A program made the translations under genes and the position numbers. A stretch of 53,724 nucleotides of DNA, from assembly GCF_001983175.1 (NCBI RefSeq), contig NZ_MNPW01000021.1:1-53724 (forward strand), read 5' to 3'. Source of the stretch: Pseudomonas cedrina subsp. cedrina (lineage in GTDB: Bacteria > Pseudomonadota > Gammaproteobacteria > Pseudomonadales > Pseudomonadaceae). The notes under the pieces are model-generated. The model was not told the DNA's origin, did not search any database, and saw only the letters and a list, made by a program, of their open reading frames with translations. Of the stretch, positions 43,935 through 52,638 are shown one piece after another (the first letter of the stretch is position 1; each line of letters starts with the position of its first letter).

Positions 43935-45152
43935 ATGACCATGATCGCTCTTCCACTGCCCGTAGCCGCCCGCAAGAATTATCGGGCGCTATGGCGGGCC
44001 TACGCCCTGATGGCGCCGCTGGTGCTGTTCTTGCTGATTACCTTTGTCGGGCCGATTGCCACGCTGTTATGGCGTGGCGTGGCGGACACCGAACTGCCCG
44101 ACGCGCTGCCCCAAACCGCACTCGCGCTCAAACAGTGGGACGGGCGATCAGCCCCTGATGAACGTCTGCTGCAGCCGTTCGCTCAGGACCTGCGAGCGGT
44201 CTCTTCCAAAGACCTGGCCGCTGTTGCCCGGCGGCTGTCTTACGAAGCTCCGCAGATGCGCGCCATGCTCACCGCTGCCAAGCGTTCAGTTGATAGCCTG
44301 GACGGTTCAGCGCAGGCGTTTGCCACCCTGGACCCACGCTGGCTGACGAAAGAAACCTGGCAAACCTTCAAGCGCGCCACTGGCCCCGCTGGAAGTTTCC
44401 ATGTGCTTTCAGCCCTGGACCTCAAGCACGATTACAACGAAGGGATCGTCAGCAAAGGAGAGGAAGGTTTGTATCGATCGATCCTGCTGCGTACTTTTGC
44501 CATCGCCGCGGCCACTACGGTGATTTGCGTATTGCTGGCGTTTCCACTGTGCAGCTTTCTCGATCGACGCACTCCGCGCACTCGTAACCTGCTTCTGCTG
44601 CTTCTGCTGCTGATCCTGCTGCCGTTCTGGACCTCGATTCTGGTGCGCACCACTGCATGGATGGTGTTGCTCCAGGACAATGGCGTGGTCAACACCACCC
44701 TGATGTATCTGGGAATAATCGATGCGCCGATGCGCCTTTTGTACAACCGTTTCGGCGTGATTCTGGCACTGGTGCACGTCATGTTGCCGTTCATGGTTTT
44801 TCCGCTGCTGTCGGCCATGCAGTCGAGCAATAAACTGCTGATTCAAGCAGCCTATTCGATGGGCGCGCGCCCGGTGTTCACCTTCTTTCGAGTCTACCTG
44901 CCTCAGGTCTTGCCGGGCCTTGCTGCCGGTGCCTTGATGGTATTCATCGTCACCCTGGGTTTCTACATCACCCCAGCCCTGATCGGCGGACCGGGTGACC
45001 AGATGATCAGTTACTACATCGCTCAATTCACCACGGGCACCTTGAACTGGGGTCTGGCTTCCGCACTGGGAATTATCCTGTTAGCGGTCACCACCCTGCT
45101 CTACCTGATTCAGGCCCGACTCGCTCGTGGCCGCTCCCAGGGGACACACTGA
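43935..45152 (+). CDS. ABC importer permease (PotB-like) with enlarged periplasmic insert
   Basis: A 405-residue permease. One helix (YALMAPLVLFLLITFVGPIA) is followed by about 130 soluble residues, longer than in typical PotB proteins, before the other helices. The EAA loop that contacts the ATPase reads AYSMGARPVFTFFRVYLPQV. A run of eight leucines occurs in RNLLLLLLLLILLPFW. Its stop shares one base with the next start (TGATG), so the two permeases are coupled. The insert is expected on the periplasmic side, where it might contact the binding protein. Confidence 0.82.
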   Translation: MTMIALPLPVAARKNYRALWRAYALMAPLVLFLLITFVGPIATLLWRGVADTELPDALPQTALALKQWDGRSAPDERLLQPFAQDLRAVSSKDLAAVARRLSYEAPQMRAMLTAAKRSVDSLDGSAQAFATLDPRWLTKETWQTFKRATGPAGSFHVLSALDLKHDYNEGIVSKGEEGLYRSILLRTFAIAAATTVICVLLAFPLCSFLDRRTPRTRNLLLLLLLLILLPFWTSILVRTTAWMVLLQDNGVVNTTLMYLGIIDAPMRLLYNRFGVILALVHVMLPFMVFPLLSAMQSSNKLLIQAAYSMGARPVFTFFRVYLPQVLPGLAAGALMVFIVTLGFYITPALIGGPGDQMISYYIAQFTTGTLNWGLASALGIILLAVTTLLYLIQARLARGRSQGTH

Positions 45153-45967
45153 TGATTAAGAATCCCAACGCAGGACCGATGAGTTTTCTGGGCTTTTTCA
45201 GCCTGTCTCTGAGCGGCTGGCTGGTGCTGGCATTTCTGGTGCTGCCGATCCTGATCGTATTGCCTTTGTCGTTCAGTGACAGTCGTTACATGTCGTTGCC
45301 GATCAACAGCCTGACCTTGCACTGGTATCAGGACTTTTTCGGCTCGACACAATGGCTCGGCGCGCTGTTCAACAGCTTTTCCATCGCCATTCTCAGCACC
45401 GTCTGCGCCGTGGTGCTCGGTGGCTTGGCGGCCCTCGGCTTGAGCCATGAGCGCTTGCCCGGGCGGCGCTTCATCGAAGTCCTGCTGATTGCACCGATGA
45501 TCGTTCCGGCGGTCATTGTCGGCGTCGGCATGTACTTTGTGTTCTCCAGTCTGGGCCTGACCCGCACCTTCGGCGGTCTGGTGCTGGCCCACACCACCCT
45601 GGCGGTTCCCTTTGTGGTAATCAATGTCGGTTCGGCCCTCAGCGGGCTGAATCAACGCCTGCTCTGGGCGGCCGCGAGTATGGGCGCAACGCCCTGGATC
45701 TGCCTGCGCAAAGTGACGCTTCCTCTGATTGCGCCGGGACTGATTTCAGGCGGGTTGTTTGCCTTCGCCACCTCGCTGGATGAGGTGGTGGTCACCATAT
45801 TTCTCGCCGGCCCCGATCAACGCACCCTGCCCCGGGAAATGTTCACCACCGCCCGAGAATCCCTCAGCCCGGTGTTGCTGGCGGCCGCGACGATTATGGT
45901 GCTGTTTGCCACCGTCCTTCTGGTGCTGTCGCGGCATCTGACCCACCGCAAGGAAAATGCCGTCTGA
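45152..45967 (+). CDS. ABC importer permease (PotC-like)
   Basis: A 271-residue inner-membrane permease with about six helices. It opens LSGWLVLAFLVLPILIVLPL and has LTLHWYQDFFGSTQWLGALF, typical of PotC-type proteins. The EAA loop is AASMGATPWICLRKVTLPL, followed by DEVVVTIFLAGPDQRTLPRE. It completes the importer with the preceding ATPase, binding protein and first permease. It is the last gene of the operon, which ends at a perfect terminator hairpin 20 bases downstream. Confidence 0.83.
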   Translation: MIKNPNAGPMSFLGFFSLSLSGWLVLAFLVLPILIVLPLSFSDSRYMSLPINSLTLHWYQDFFGSTQWLGALFNSFSIAILSTVCAVVLGGLAALGLSHERLPGRRFIEVLLIAPMIVPAVIVGVGMYFVFSSLGLTRTFGGLVLAHTTLAVPFVVINVGSALSGLNQRLLWAAASMGATPWICLRKVTLPLIAPGLISGGLFAFATSLDEVVVTIFLAGPDQRTLPREMFTTARESLSPVLLAAATIMVLFATVLLVLSRHLTHRKENAV

Positions 45968-45984
45968 GCAAAAAATCCAGTCGT

Positions 45985-46015
45985 AAAAAAACCGCTTCAG
46001 GAGAGCGGTTTTTAA
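45985..46015. terminator. Bidirectional intrinsic terminator
   Basis: AAAAACCGCT and AGCGGTTTTT form a perfect ten-base stem around a seven-base loop. It separates the converging importer operon (+) and IclR gene (-). Confidence 0.9.
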
Positions 46016-46026
46016 TGCGGATGATT

Positions 46027-46848
46027 TCAGCGTGGCGACTTCCTGTTGTAAGTCGCAGCGTGCAATCGCTCGCTGATTTCGGCGGCCGCCGCTTGCAGCT
46101 CCTTGAGCATGTTGGCCGGCGGTGGCACTGGAATCGCCGAGCTGGGCCCTACAATGCCGATGGTGCCGACGATTACGTCGTTCTCGCGAAACAGTGGGCA
46201 GCACAACGCATTGATACCGACCGTGATTTCGCCATCGGCGTCGTCATAAAGACGCTCGCGAATCAGCGCCAGACGTTGTGCCAGCTCTTCGGGGTCGCAC
46301 ATGGTTTTGTCAGTCAAGCGTGGCATCTTGCGCCGCATCACCCGTTGCTGGGTCGCCGCATCGGCGAACGCCAATACCGTGCGTCCTTGGGCCGAGCAGT
46401 AAGGCAGAACCCGATTGCCCGGCTTGACCGAAATACAGACATTGGCCTTGGACTCGACACAGGAGACCACCAGCGCGGAGTCATGGGTGGCCACCGAGAG
46501 CAGCGCACTTTGGCCAGTGTTGTCACGAATCCGCGTCAGGTAAGGATCGGCCAGTGCGCGCAGATCAAACTGCTCGCTGGCAGCTTCGCCATAGGCGACC
46601 AGGCGCGCACCCAGCAGGTATTTTTCGGTGCTCGGGTCCTGCTCGAGAATGCCCAGCTGCCGCATCGAAGCCAGATGGCGATAGGTGCGTGGCTTGGCGG
46701 TTTGCATCAGCTGTGCCAGCTCGGTGACTCCCAATGGACGCCGGGCAGCTGTCAGTTCATCCAGCAATCGGAAAACCATTTCGACCGACTCCAACAAAAC
46801 CGGTCCAGTGGCAGTCGCCTCTTTCAGGTCCTTGTCTTCTGCTTTCAC
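46027..46848 (-). CDS. IclR-family transcriptional regulator (region D)
   Basis: A 273-residue IclR protein. Its winged helix is GVTELAQLMQTAKPRTYRHL, followed by ASMRQLGILEQDPSTEKYLL. The effector domain includes SVATHDSALVVSCVESKANV, VLPYCSAQGRTVLAFAD and ALCCPLFRENDVIVGTIGIV. It lies downstream of the dehydrogenase gene on the same strand, with a 242-base gap that has its own promoter-like and hairpin sequence. AAAGAAAC motifs occur both upstream of this gene and in the 48.5-48.8 kb divergent region, so it probably regulates itself and the neighbouring operon. Confidence 0.82.
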   Translation of the reverse strand: MKAEDKDLKEATATGPVLLESVEMVFRLLDELTAARRPLGVTELAQLMQTAKPRTYRHLASMRQLGILEQDPSTEKYLLGARLVAYGEAASEQFDLRALADPYLTRIRDNTGQSALLSVATHDSALVVSCVESKANVCISVKPGNRVLPYCSAQGRTVLAFADAATQQRVMRRKMPRLTDKTMCDPEELAQRLALIRERLYDDADGEITVGINALCCPLFRENDVIVGTIGIVGPSSAIPVPPPANMLKELQAAAAEISERLHAATYNRKSPR

Positions 46849-46947
46849 TGCTCACCTCTGTGGTTCTGAACCTTGATTACGGCTGGTTGCGTTTCGCTAT
46901 TCTTACCTATCGTATCGCTTAAAGAAACACTAAAACACATAACGAGC

Positions 46948-46996
46948 TTCACCCGGGCAACCTTTCTTTCATTAGAAAGCGGTGGCTCGGGTGAAG
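46948..46996. repeat. Large imperfect hairpin upstream of the IclR gene
   Basis: CTTCACCCGGGC pairs with GCTCGGGTGAAG (11 of 12), and inside the loop CTTTC pairs with GAAAG. No T run follows on either strand. It lies between the dehydrogenase stop and the IclR start and could end the dehydrogenase transcript or act as a regulatory structure. Confidence 0.55.
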
Positions 46997-47090
46997 ACAT
47001 CTACAGTCTGACCACGATCAATACCCCGCCTGAGGTGATCAGGTTTTCAGCGGCCTGACGATACTCGCGGCGGGTTCGGTCAATTGAGGA

Positions 47091-48521
47091 TCAGCCAACC
47101 TGACTGACGAACTTGGTGGTCAGGTAAGCGTCCAGTCCCTCACTGCCACCTTCGCTGCCGTAGCCACTGTCCTTGATACCGCCGAACGGGGTTTCCGGTG
47201 CCGCGATGCCAAAGTGATTGATCGAAACCATGCCGCTTTGCAGCTCATCCGCCAGCAAGATGGCACGCTGAATCGAGCGGGTGAAAGCAAACGCCGCCAG
47301 ACCAAACGGCAGCGCGTTGGCCTTGCCAATCACCTCCTCCAGATCATCAAAGGCGACGATGGATGCAATCGGGCCAAAGGGTTCTTCGTGCATCACCCGC
47401 GCGCTGTCCGGCACGTCCGCCAGTACGGTTGGCGGGAAGAAGAAGCCCGGTTGCGCAGTGTTCTGTCCACCCACGGCCAAGGTCGCCCCAACGGCCAATG
47501 CGTCATCGACATAGGCCTGCATCGCCGCGACCCGGCGAGGATTGGCCAATGGCCCCATCTGTGTATCGGCGGCGTCACCAGCACCCACCTTTAATGCTGC
47601 GCCGGCCTTGCTGAACGCGCTGACAAATTGCTGATAGATCCCGCGCTGAACAAAAAAGCGCGTGGGCGATGCGCAGATCTGCCCAGCGTTGCGAAACTTC
47701 AAACTCGCACCCAACGCTGCGACTGCCTCGACATCCACGTCATCGCAGACAATGAACGGCGCATGACCGCCCAGCTCCAGCGTGCAGCGTTTGAGGTGTT
47801 GCCCGGCCAATGCCCCCAGTGCCCTGCCGACCGGTACTGAACCGGTGAAGGAAATCTTGCGGATCACCTCCGAGCGGATCAGGTAGTCAGAGATCTCTGC
47901 CGGAACGCCAAACACCAGATTAAGCACGCCGGGCGGTACACCGGCGTCCTGGAATGCACGGCACAACTCGATGCAGGAAGAAGGTGTTTCTTCCGGCCCC
48001 TTGGCAATGATCGAACAGCCTGCCGCCAAGGCACCGGCGATTTTGCGTACCAACTGGCTAACCGGAAAATTCCACGGGCTGAATGCCGCGACCGGGCCAA
48101 TAGGCTCGCGCAACACCATCTGCCGAGCTCCACGTGCACGAGGCGGAATCACTCGACCATAAGCCCGTCTGCCTTCTTCAGCATACCAATCGATATGGTC
48201 ACCGGCACCAAAGGCTTCCATGCGCGCCTCGGCCAGCGGCTTGCCCTGCTCCAGGGTGATCAGTTCGGCAATCGCATCCGAGCGCTCACGCACCAGATCA
48301 GCGGCACGACGCAGAATTTTCGAACGGTCATACGCCGACGTCTTACGCCAGACCTCAAACCCCTTGGCAGCTGCAACCAAGGCTCGATCCAGATCAGCGT
48401 GGCTGGCAAAACCCAGATCGGCGATGTGTTCGCCAGTGGCGGGATTGAAGACCGCCCCCTGTTGCTCATGACTGCCTCGGGACCAGTGACCGTCAATCAG
48501 GATGGATTCGATAACACGCAT
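47091..48521 (-). CDS. NAD(P)-dependent succinate-semialdehyde-type dehydrogenase
   Basis: A 476-residue aldehyde dehydrogenase starting MRVIESILIDGHWSRGSHEQ. The catalytic Glu is in TLELGGHAPFIVCDDVDVE and the nucleophilic Cys in RNAGQICASPTRFFVQ. The sequence AKGPEETPSSCIELCRAFQD and the end PFGGIKDSGYGSEGGSEGLD are typical of the GabD-like subfamily acting on short semialdehydes. ATG 48521 fits the family N-terminus; sequence upstream to 48596 does not. It could oxidise the semialdehyde formed by the class III aminotransferase or by the neighbouring aldolase. Confidence 0.8.
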   Translation of the reverse strand: MRVIESILIDGHWSRGSHEQQGAVFNPATGEHIADLGFASHADLDRALVAAAKGFEVWRKTSAYDRSKILRRAADLVRERSDAIAELITLEQGKPLAEARMEAFGAGDHIDWYAEEGRRAYGRVIPPRARGARQMVLREPIGPVAAFSPWNFPVSQLVRKIAGALAAGCSIIAKGPEETPSSCIELCRAFQDAGVPPGVLNLVFGVPAEISDYLIRSEVIRKISFTGSVPVGRALGALAGQHLKRCTLELGGHAPFIVCDDVDVEAVAALGASLKFRNAGQICASPTRFFVQRGIYQQFVSAFSKAGAALKVGAGDAADTQMGPLANPRRVAAMQAYVDDALAVGATLAVGGQNTAQPGFFFPPTVLADVPDSARVMHEEPFGPIASIVAFDDLEEVIGKANALPFGLAAFAFTRSIQRAILLADELQSGMVSINHFGIAAPETPFGGIKDSGYGSEGGSEGLDAYLTTKFVSQVG

Positions 48522-48570
48522 TGTGATTCCTCGCGATACTGAAGAGGTTTCTGCACTATTCCTCTGTGCG

Positions 48571-48718
48571 AAACATTGTTTTTCTGTTAGACACAATCCT
48601 AGGGCCGGAATTTCTCCTCTGTCAAGTCATTATGTGCCGTAAAAAGTTCTGCCAAGAGGAGTTGACGGCACGCATTCGGCGGGAGTAGCTTTTATCTACA
48701 AAAGAAACTATGTTCTTT
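48571..48718. promoter_or_regulatory. Palindromic operators in the divergent dehydrogenase/cupin promoter
   Basis: Two palindromes lie in the 262-base divergent gap: AAACATTGTTT at 48571-48581 and AAAGAA-ACTATG-TTCTTT at 48701-48718. A further GCGAAACAC follows at 48722. AAAGAAAC also occurs at 46921, before the IclR gene. These are candidate IclR sites controlling both directions. Confidence 0.55.
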
Positions 48719-48783
48719 ACAGCGAAACACATAAAACAATCAAGACAGACCCTTCACTGTCTCGGCAACTGAGGATTTCCACA

Positions 48784-49176
48784 ATGAACCTGGCCCAGGC
48801 CCTGCTGCACAATTGGAACGACCTGCCCCGTGAAACCGTACGTAAAGGCGTAGAACGCGTCGGCTTCCGGGGCGATGCCACCATCTGCGTGATGAACTGG
48901 CTGACCCCGGGCATGGACGTTTTCCCCCACAGCCACACCTTCGAACAACTGGTGATCATCGTACAGGGGCGCGTGCGCTTTCATTTAGGTGACGAGGTGG
49001 TTGAAGGCGGGCCAGGCAGCATGTTGCGCATCCCGCCGCATGTGGTGCATTACGCCGAGCCGTTGGGGGATGAAGTGGTGATGAACCTTGATGTGTTCTC
49101 CCCCCTGCGCGAGGACTACCAGCATCTAGTGGAATATCAGGCCAACGAGTTCGCCATCGCGAAGAGCGCGTCATGA
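48784..49176 (+). CDS. Cupin-domain protein
   Basis: A 130-residue single-domain cupin. The first motif is PHSHTFEQLVIIVQGRVRFH with metal ligands H49, H51 and probably E54. The second is GSMLRIPPHVVHYAEPL with H89 as the fourth ligand. Such small cupins can be isomerases, dioxygenases or sugar/acid-binding enzymes. It begins the plus-strand operon, divergent from the dehydrogenase, and its stop overlaps the aldolase start (ATGA). The substrate is not evident. Confidence 0.78.
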   Translation: MNLAQALLHNWNDLPRETVRKGVERVGFRGDATICVMNWLTPGMDVFPHSHTFEQLVIIVQGRVRFHLGDEVVEGGPGSMLRIPPHVVHYAEPLGDEVVMNLDVFSPLREDYQHLVEYQANEFAIAKSAS

Positions 49177-49943
49177 GCAGCCTAACCTTGCGCCAGCGGC
49201 TGCTGGCGGGCGAACGGCTGTTGAGCAGCTTTATCAAGACACCCGCCCACGCCTCGATTGAGATCGCCGGGATCGCTGGGTTGGATGCCGTGGTGCTGGA
49301 CGCCGAGCATGCCGGTTTCTCCAGCACCAGCCTGGATATTGGCCTGCTGGCTTGCCAGGCGGCCGCCATCCCCGGTCTGGTCCGCGTAGCCGACAACCGG
49401 CCAGCGACTCTGCTCCAGGCTCTGGATCTCGGTGCCGCCGGCCTGGTCCTACCGCATGTCACCAGCGCCGCCCAAGCCCACGACATTGTTGCCGCAACCC
49501 GCTACCGGGAAGGTCACCGTGGCTTTTCCAACTCACCGCGCGCGGGAGGTTATGGACTCATGGCGCTGGCCCGGCACATTGATTTCCACGATGGCCGTGC
49601 GGCGGTGATTTGCCAGATCGAGGATGCCGCCGCCCTCGATCATCTGGACGCCATTGCCAACGTTGACGGCGTCGATTGCTTGTTCGTCGGTCGGGCTGAC
49701 CTAGCGGTGTCGCTGCGCCATTTTGATCTCAATCATGAGGTTGTCGAGCAAGCCGTGATCCAGACCTTGCAGGCTGCCCGCCGAGCTGGCAAGGCCGCCG
49801 GACTTTTCGTTGCGCACATCAACGATGTCGAACGCTACGCCGCCCATGGCGCGGCCTTTTTTATCGTCGGCTCGGATCAAGCCGTCCTGCGCAAGGGGTG
49901 GTCGGAGCAAGTCGAACGCTTCCACAACGCCGCGTCGCGCTGA
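49173..49943 (+). CDS. HpcH/HpaI-family aldolase
   Basis: A 256-residue class II aldolase-like protein. It has LSSFIKTPAHASIEIAGIAG, LDAVVLDAEHAGFS (active-site region), AAGLVLPHVTSAAQA, VICQIEDAAALDHLDAI (metal-binding Glu) and VDCLFVGRADLAVSLRH. It differs clearly from the HpaI at 31152: the IGPADLSASMG loop is changed to VGRADLAVSLR. It likely splits or joins a 2-oxo acid with pyruvate or another small oxo acid. It overlaps the cupin gene by four bases. Confidence 0.78.
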   Translation: MSSLTLRQRLLAGERLLSSFIKTPAHASIEIAGIAGLDAVVLDAEHAGFSSTSLDIGLLACQAAAIPGLVRVADNRPATLLQALDLGAAGLVLPHVTSAAQAHDIVAATRYREGHRGFSNSPRAGGYGLMALARHIDFHDGRAAVICQIEDAAALDHLDAIANVDGVDCLFVGRADLAVSLRHFDLNHEVVEQAVIQTLQAARRAGKAAGLFVAHINDVERYAAHGAAFFIVGSDQAVLRKGWSEQVERFHNAASR

Positions 49944-49988
49944 TGTGAACCCATTCCACAAGAACAATGCCCAACAAAGGTGCCCGTG

Positions 49989-50921
49989 ATGAACGCCAAA
50001 GCCCAAACCTCCTCCTCTGTAGATCGTGAAGCCCAGATTGACAGCCTGGTACGCGGCGCGATCGACCTGCACTGCCACAGCGGCCCTTCGGTCATGCCCC
50101 GCTACTGCGACCATATCGAAGCCATGCAGGAAGCGTCCGAAGCCGGTCTGAAAGCGGTCCTGCTCAAGGATCACTACTATTCCTGCACGCCGGTCACGAC
50201 CCTTTTGAACAAGCATTTCTCCGAACTCAACGTGCAGATGCTGTCCGGCGTACCGCTTAACAACTCGGTGGGTGGCTTGAACATTCATGCCGTCGAGCAC
50301 GGCCTGAAGCTGGGCGCGAAGCTAGTGTGGATGCCGACGTTCTCTTCGGCCAATCACATTGCCCATCATCATCAGGATGTGAAGTTCGTCGATAAATTCC
50401 CGCAGACCACCCAGCGCATGCTGCAACCGATTCCGCTCACGGTGCTCGACGACGACGGCAAGTTGCGCGAAGAAGTCAAAGGCATCCTCGACCTGATTGC
50501 CGCTGAAGATGTCGTGCTTTCGGCCGGGCACCTGAACATCAGGGAAATCTGGCCGCTGTTCGAAGAGGCGCGCAAACGCGGGGTCAAGCGCCTGCTGGTG
50601 AACCATCCGACCTACGTGGTCGATGCCACCCTCGATGACATGCGCCAACTCGCCAGTGAAGGCGTGTACATGGAGCATTCGATGTGCATGTGGGTACCGG
50701 GTTCGAAGTTCAAATTCTACGACGGTGAATTCCTCGCGCAGGTCATCGAAGCCGGCACCGTGGACCTGACCATTCTCGGCTCGGACCTCGGCCAGCAAGG
50801 CAACCCGACCATCGTCGACGGCTTCCGCAACGTGATCGGAACCGTCCTTGACCTGGGTTACAGCGAGGACGATGTGCGCAAGATGACCTCACTCAATGCC
50901 GCGCGCCTGATGAACATCTGA
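49989..50921 (+). CDS. DUF6282-type metal-dependent hydrolase
   Basis: A 310-residue amidohydrolase-like protein. The metal motif is DLHCHSGPSVMPR with H28 and H30. Further candidate ligands are D61-H62 in LLKDHYYSC, H-rich NHIAHHHQDV, AGHLNIREIW and NHP in LLVNHPTYVV. The pattern matches the DUF6282 group, whose substrates are mostly unknown. ATG 49989 has AAAGG eight bases upstream. It sits between the aldolase and the dihydroorotate-dehydrogenase-like gene. Hydrolysis of a cyclic amide or lactone would fit, but this is inference. Confidence 0.7.
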   Translation: MNAKAQTSSSVDREAQIDSLVRGAIDLHCHSGPSVMPRYCDHIEAMQEASEAGLKAVLLKDHYYSCTPVTTLLNKHFSELNVQMLSGVPLNNSVGGLNIHAVEHGLKLGAKLVWMPTFSSANHIAHHHQDVKFVDKFPQTTQRMLQPIPLTVLDDDGKLREEVKGILDLIAAEDVVLSAGHLNIREIWPLFEEARKRGVKRLLVNHPTYVVDATLDDMRQLASEGVYMEHSMCMWVPGSKFKFYDGEFLAQVIEAGTVDLTILGSDLGQQGNPTIVDGFRNVIGTVLDLGYSEDDVRKMTSLNAARLMNI

Positions 50922-50946
50922 CCGGGTCAACAATCGAGGCAACACC

Positions 50947-51996
50947 ATGAGCCGTCTGACGACGCACATTGGGTCTTTGACCCTGAAAAACCCGGTGATC
51001 TGCGGTGCCGGTGAACAGACCATGAACAGCGCGTCCATCAAAAAGGCCCTGGCGACAGGTGCTGGCGCAGTGGTCGCCAAATCAACCAACGAGTCAGTGG
51101 CCGCCAAGCAGCAGTTGGACAAAACCGACTATGCCCTGCTCGACGCCCAATGGAACCGACTGCCGTGGGATTTCAATCCACCGGCCGACGCCAGTTTGTT
51201 CGGACGCTCCGGGCTGGTGCAACGAGACTTCGAGGGTTGGATCGATGAGCTGGCCGTGCTGGATCGCCAGGCCAGCAGTCAGGACGCCTATGTCATTCCG
51301 AGTCTGATCCTCAGCGACCTTGAGCAGTGCGCGAGCTTCGCAGAACAGATCGAGCAAGCCGGCTTGCGTGTGTTGGAACTCAACATCGGCGCGCCCCACG
51401 GCGAAGAAGCGGCCAAAGGCGCCATCGTGCTAGAGCGCGGTACCGACCGGATCGAAAAGATCGTGCGCAGGCTTCGCCAGGCGACGACTTTGCCGCTGTG
51501 GATCAAGCTGACCGGGCAAAGCGAAGACGTTGTCGGCATGGCCGAAGCCGCCCGCCGGGGCGGCGCCGACAGCGTGGTGATGATGGGACGTTTCATGGGC
51601 TTTCTGCCCGATCTGGAAACCGAGCGGCCACTGCTTGGCACGTCGGCGGCGATTGGCGGAAGTTGGGCCCTGCCCCTGACCGCACGCTGGTTGATGCTCA
51701 CCCGCAAGAAGCTCGGGCCGGACTTCCCGCTGATTGCCACCAACGGTGCACGCAACGGACTGGATGTTGCACGTTTCCTCTTGGCCGGCGCCTGTGCAAC
51801 AGAAATGACCTCCGCCGTTTTCACCGGAGGCTACCCCGTATTGGGAAGAGCCATCGACGAACTCGACCGCTATCTGGTCGCTCGCGGTCGCACCGTCAAT
51901 GAGTTGCTGGGACTGGCGGCGGATCATGTCCAGACCTATCAGGAGCAAATCAGCCGTCAGGACTACTGGCAGGCCTTTGCTCCGGACACCGACTGA
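50947..51996 (+). CDS. Dihydroorotate-dehydrogenase-like FMN protein
   Basis: A 349-residue TIM-barrel protein of the DHODH/PydA group. It begins THIGSLTLKNPVICGAGEQT, then GAGAVVAKSTNESVAAKQQ, VLELNIGAPHGEEAAKGAIV, PLWIKLTGQSEDVVGMAEA (the FMN-contacting lysine), and a phosphate-binding end AGACATEMTSAVFTGGYPVL. It is not the pyrimidine-biosynthesis PyrD, since its context is catabolic. It probably reduces or oxidises a C=C bond of a ring compound. It follows the hydrolase by 25 bases. Confidence 0.75.
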   Translation: MSRLTTHIGSLTLKNPVICGAGEQTMNSASIKKALATGAGAVVAKSTNESVAAKQQLDKTDYALLDAQWNRLPWDFNPPADASLFGRSGLVQRDFEGWIDELAVLDRQASSQDAYVIPSLILSDLEQCASFAEQIEQAGLRVLELNIGAPHGEEAAKGAIVLERGTDRIEKIVRRLRQATTLPLWIKLTGQSEDVVGMAEAARRGGADSVVMMGRFMGFLPDLETERPLLGTSAAIGGSWALPLTARWLMLTRKKLGPDFPLIATNGARNGLDVARFLLAGACATEMTSAVFTGGYPVLGRAIDELDRYLVARGRTVNELLGLAADHVQTYQEQISRQDYWQAFAPDTD

Positions 51997-52022
51997 ACCG
52001 CACCAGAACGAGGACCGACGAC

Positions 52023-52208
52023 ATGGACAACATCGACTCGAGTACGCCGCGCTGGCAACGGATTACACCAGAGGCTGCCCGGCGGCTATCAGGTACGGTG
52101 ACCACCGACCGTATCTGTCGGCATGTCTCGCCCAAAGGACGAAGGTTGTCCAGACTGCGGCGTATCGGTCGTGAAATCGTTGAGTCGTGGCGACTGATGC
52201 TGGTCTGA
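52023..52208 (+). CDS. Possible small basic protein at the operon end
   Basis: A 61-residue peptide MDNIDSSTPRWQRITPEAAR, continuing RLSGTVTTDRICRHVSPKGR with a basic end. GAGGA lies before the ATG and it starts 26 bases after the preceding gene, so it could be translated. I know no relatives; it may be a truncated remnant of a longer protein. Doubtful. Confidence 0.4.
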   Translation: MDNIDSSTPRWQRITPEAARRLSGTVTTDRICRHVSPKGRRLSRLRRIGREIVESWRLMLV

Positions 52209-52638
52209 ACAGTGATGTATAGCCTGAGACTTCAGTGCTGCCCCATCACGTCCCAAGAAAAGAAGACAGAAGCAATATCTCCTCCCTTCATCCTTCTCGC
52301 CCCATGCCAGTTATCCGCATCAGCCGTGTTCCTCCTAGTTGAACGCAGATCTGGCATCGGGTGCTCGCCAACGCTCCTTCAAGATTCATGCTTCGAACAA
52401 GTCTTTGTAGATTCCGTCATCGTCAAAGCCTTCCAGCATGCAGCTATGGCCCCTGCCCTAAAAATTCAACGAAACGCTCGGTCAAACACATCGTCGGCGA
52501 CTGCCATCTCATAGTTTAAAACCCATAAAAAGCTGTCACACAAGGGGGGTAGTTATCCTTCCTTCAAATAAATGTAAGGTGGGGTTTAAAGCCACGACTT
52601 ACCCAATGGCTTACAAAAACAAGAGAGAGGAATCAATC
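52209..52638. other. Intergenic stretch before the flavin reductase
   Basis: About 430 bases; a 100-codon frame at 52212 has no family resemblance. The AT-rich part 52500-52620 probably holds the promoter of the flavin reductase gene. Confidence 0.4.

Noticed and set aside
44409..45026. 205-codon minus-strand frame rich in Gln, His and Arg
   Set aside because: Composition is that of reversed membrane helices of the permease gene; no start signal or family.
45110..45655. 181-codon minus-strand frame under the second permease
   Set aside because: Antisense of permease helices with low-complexity Q/H/R-rich text.
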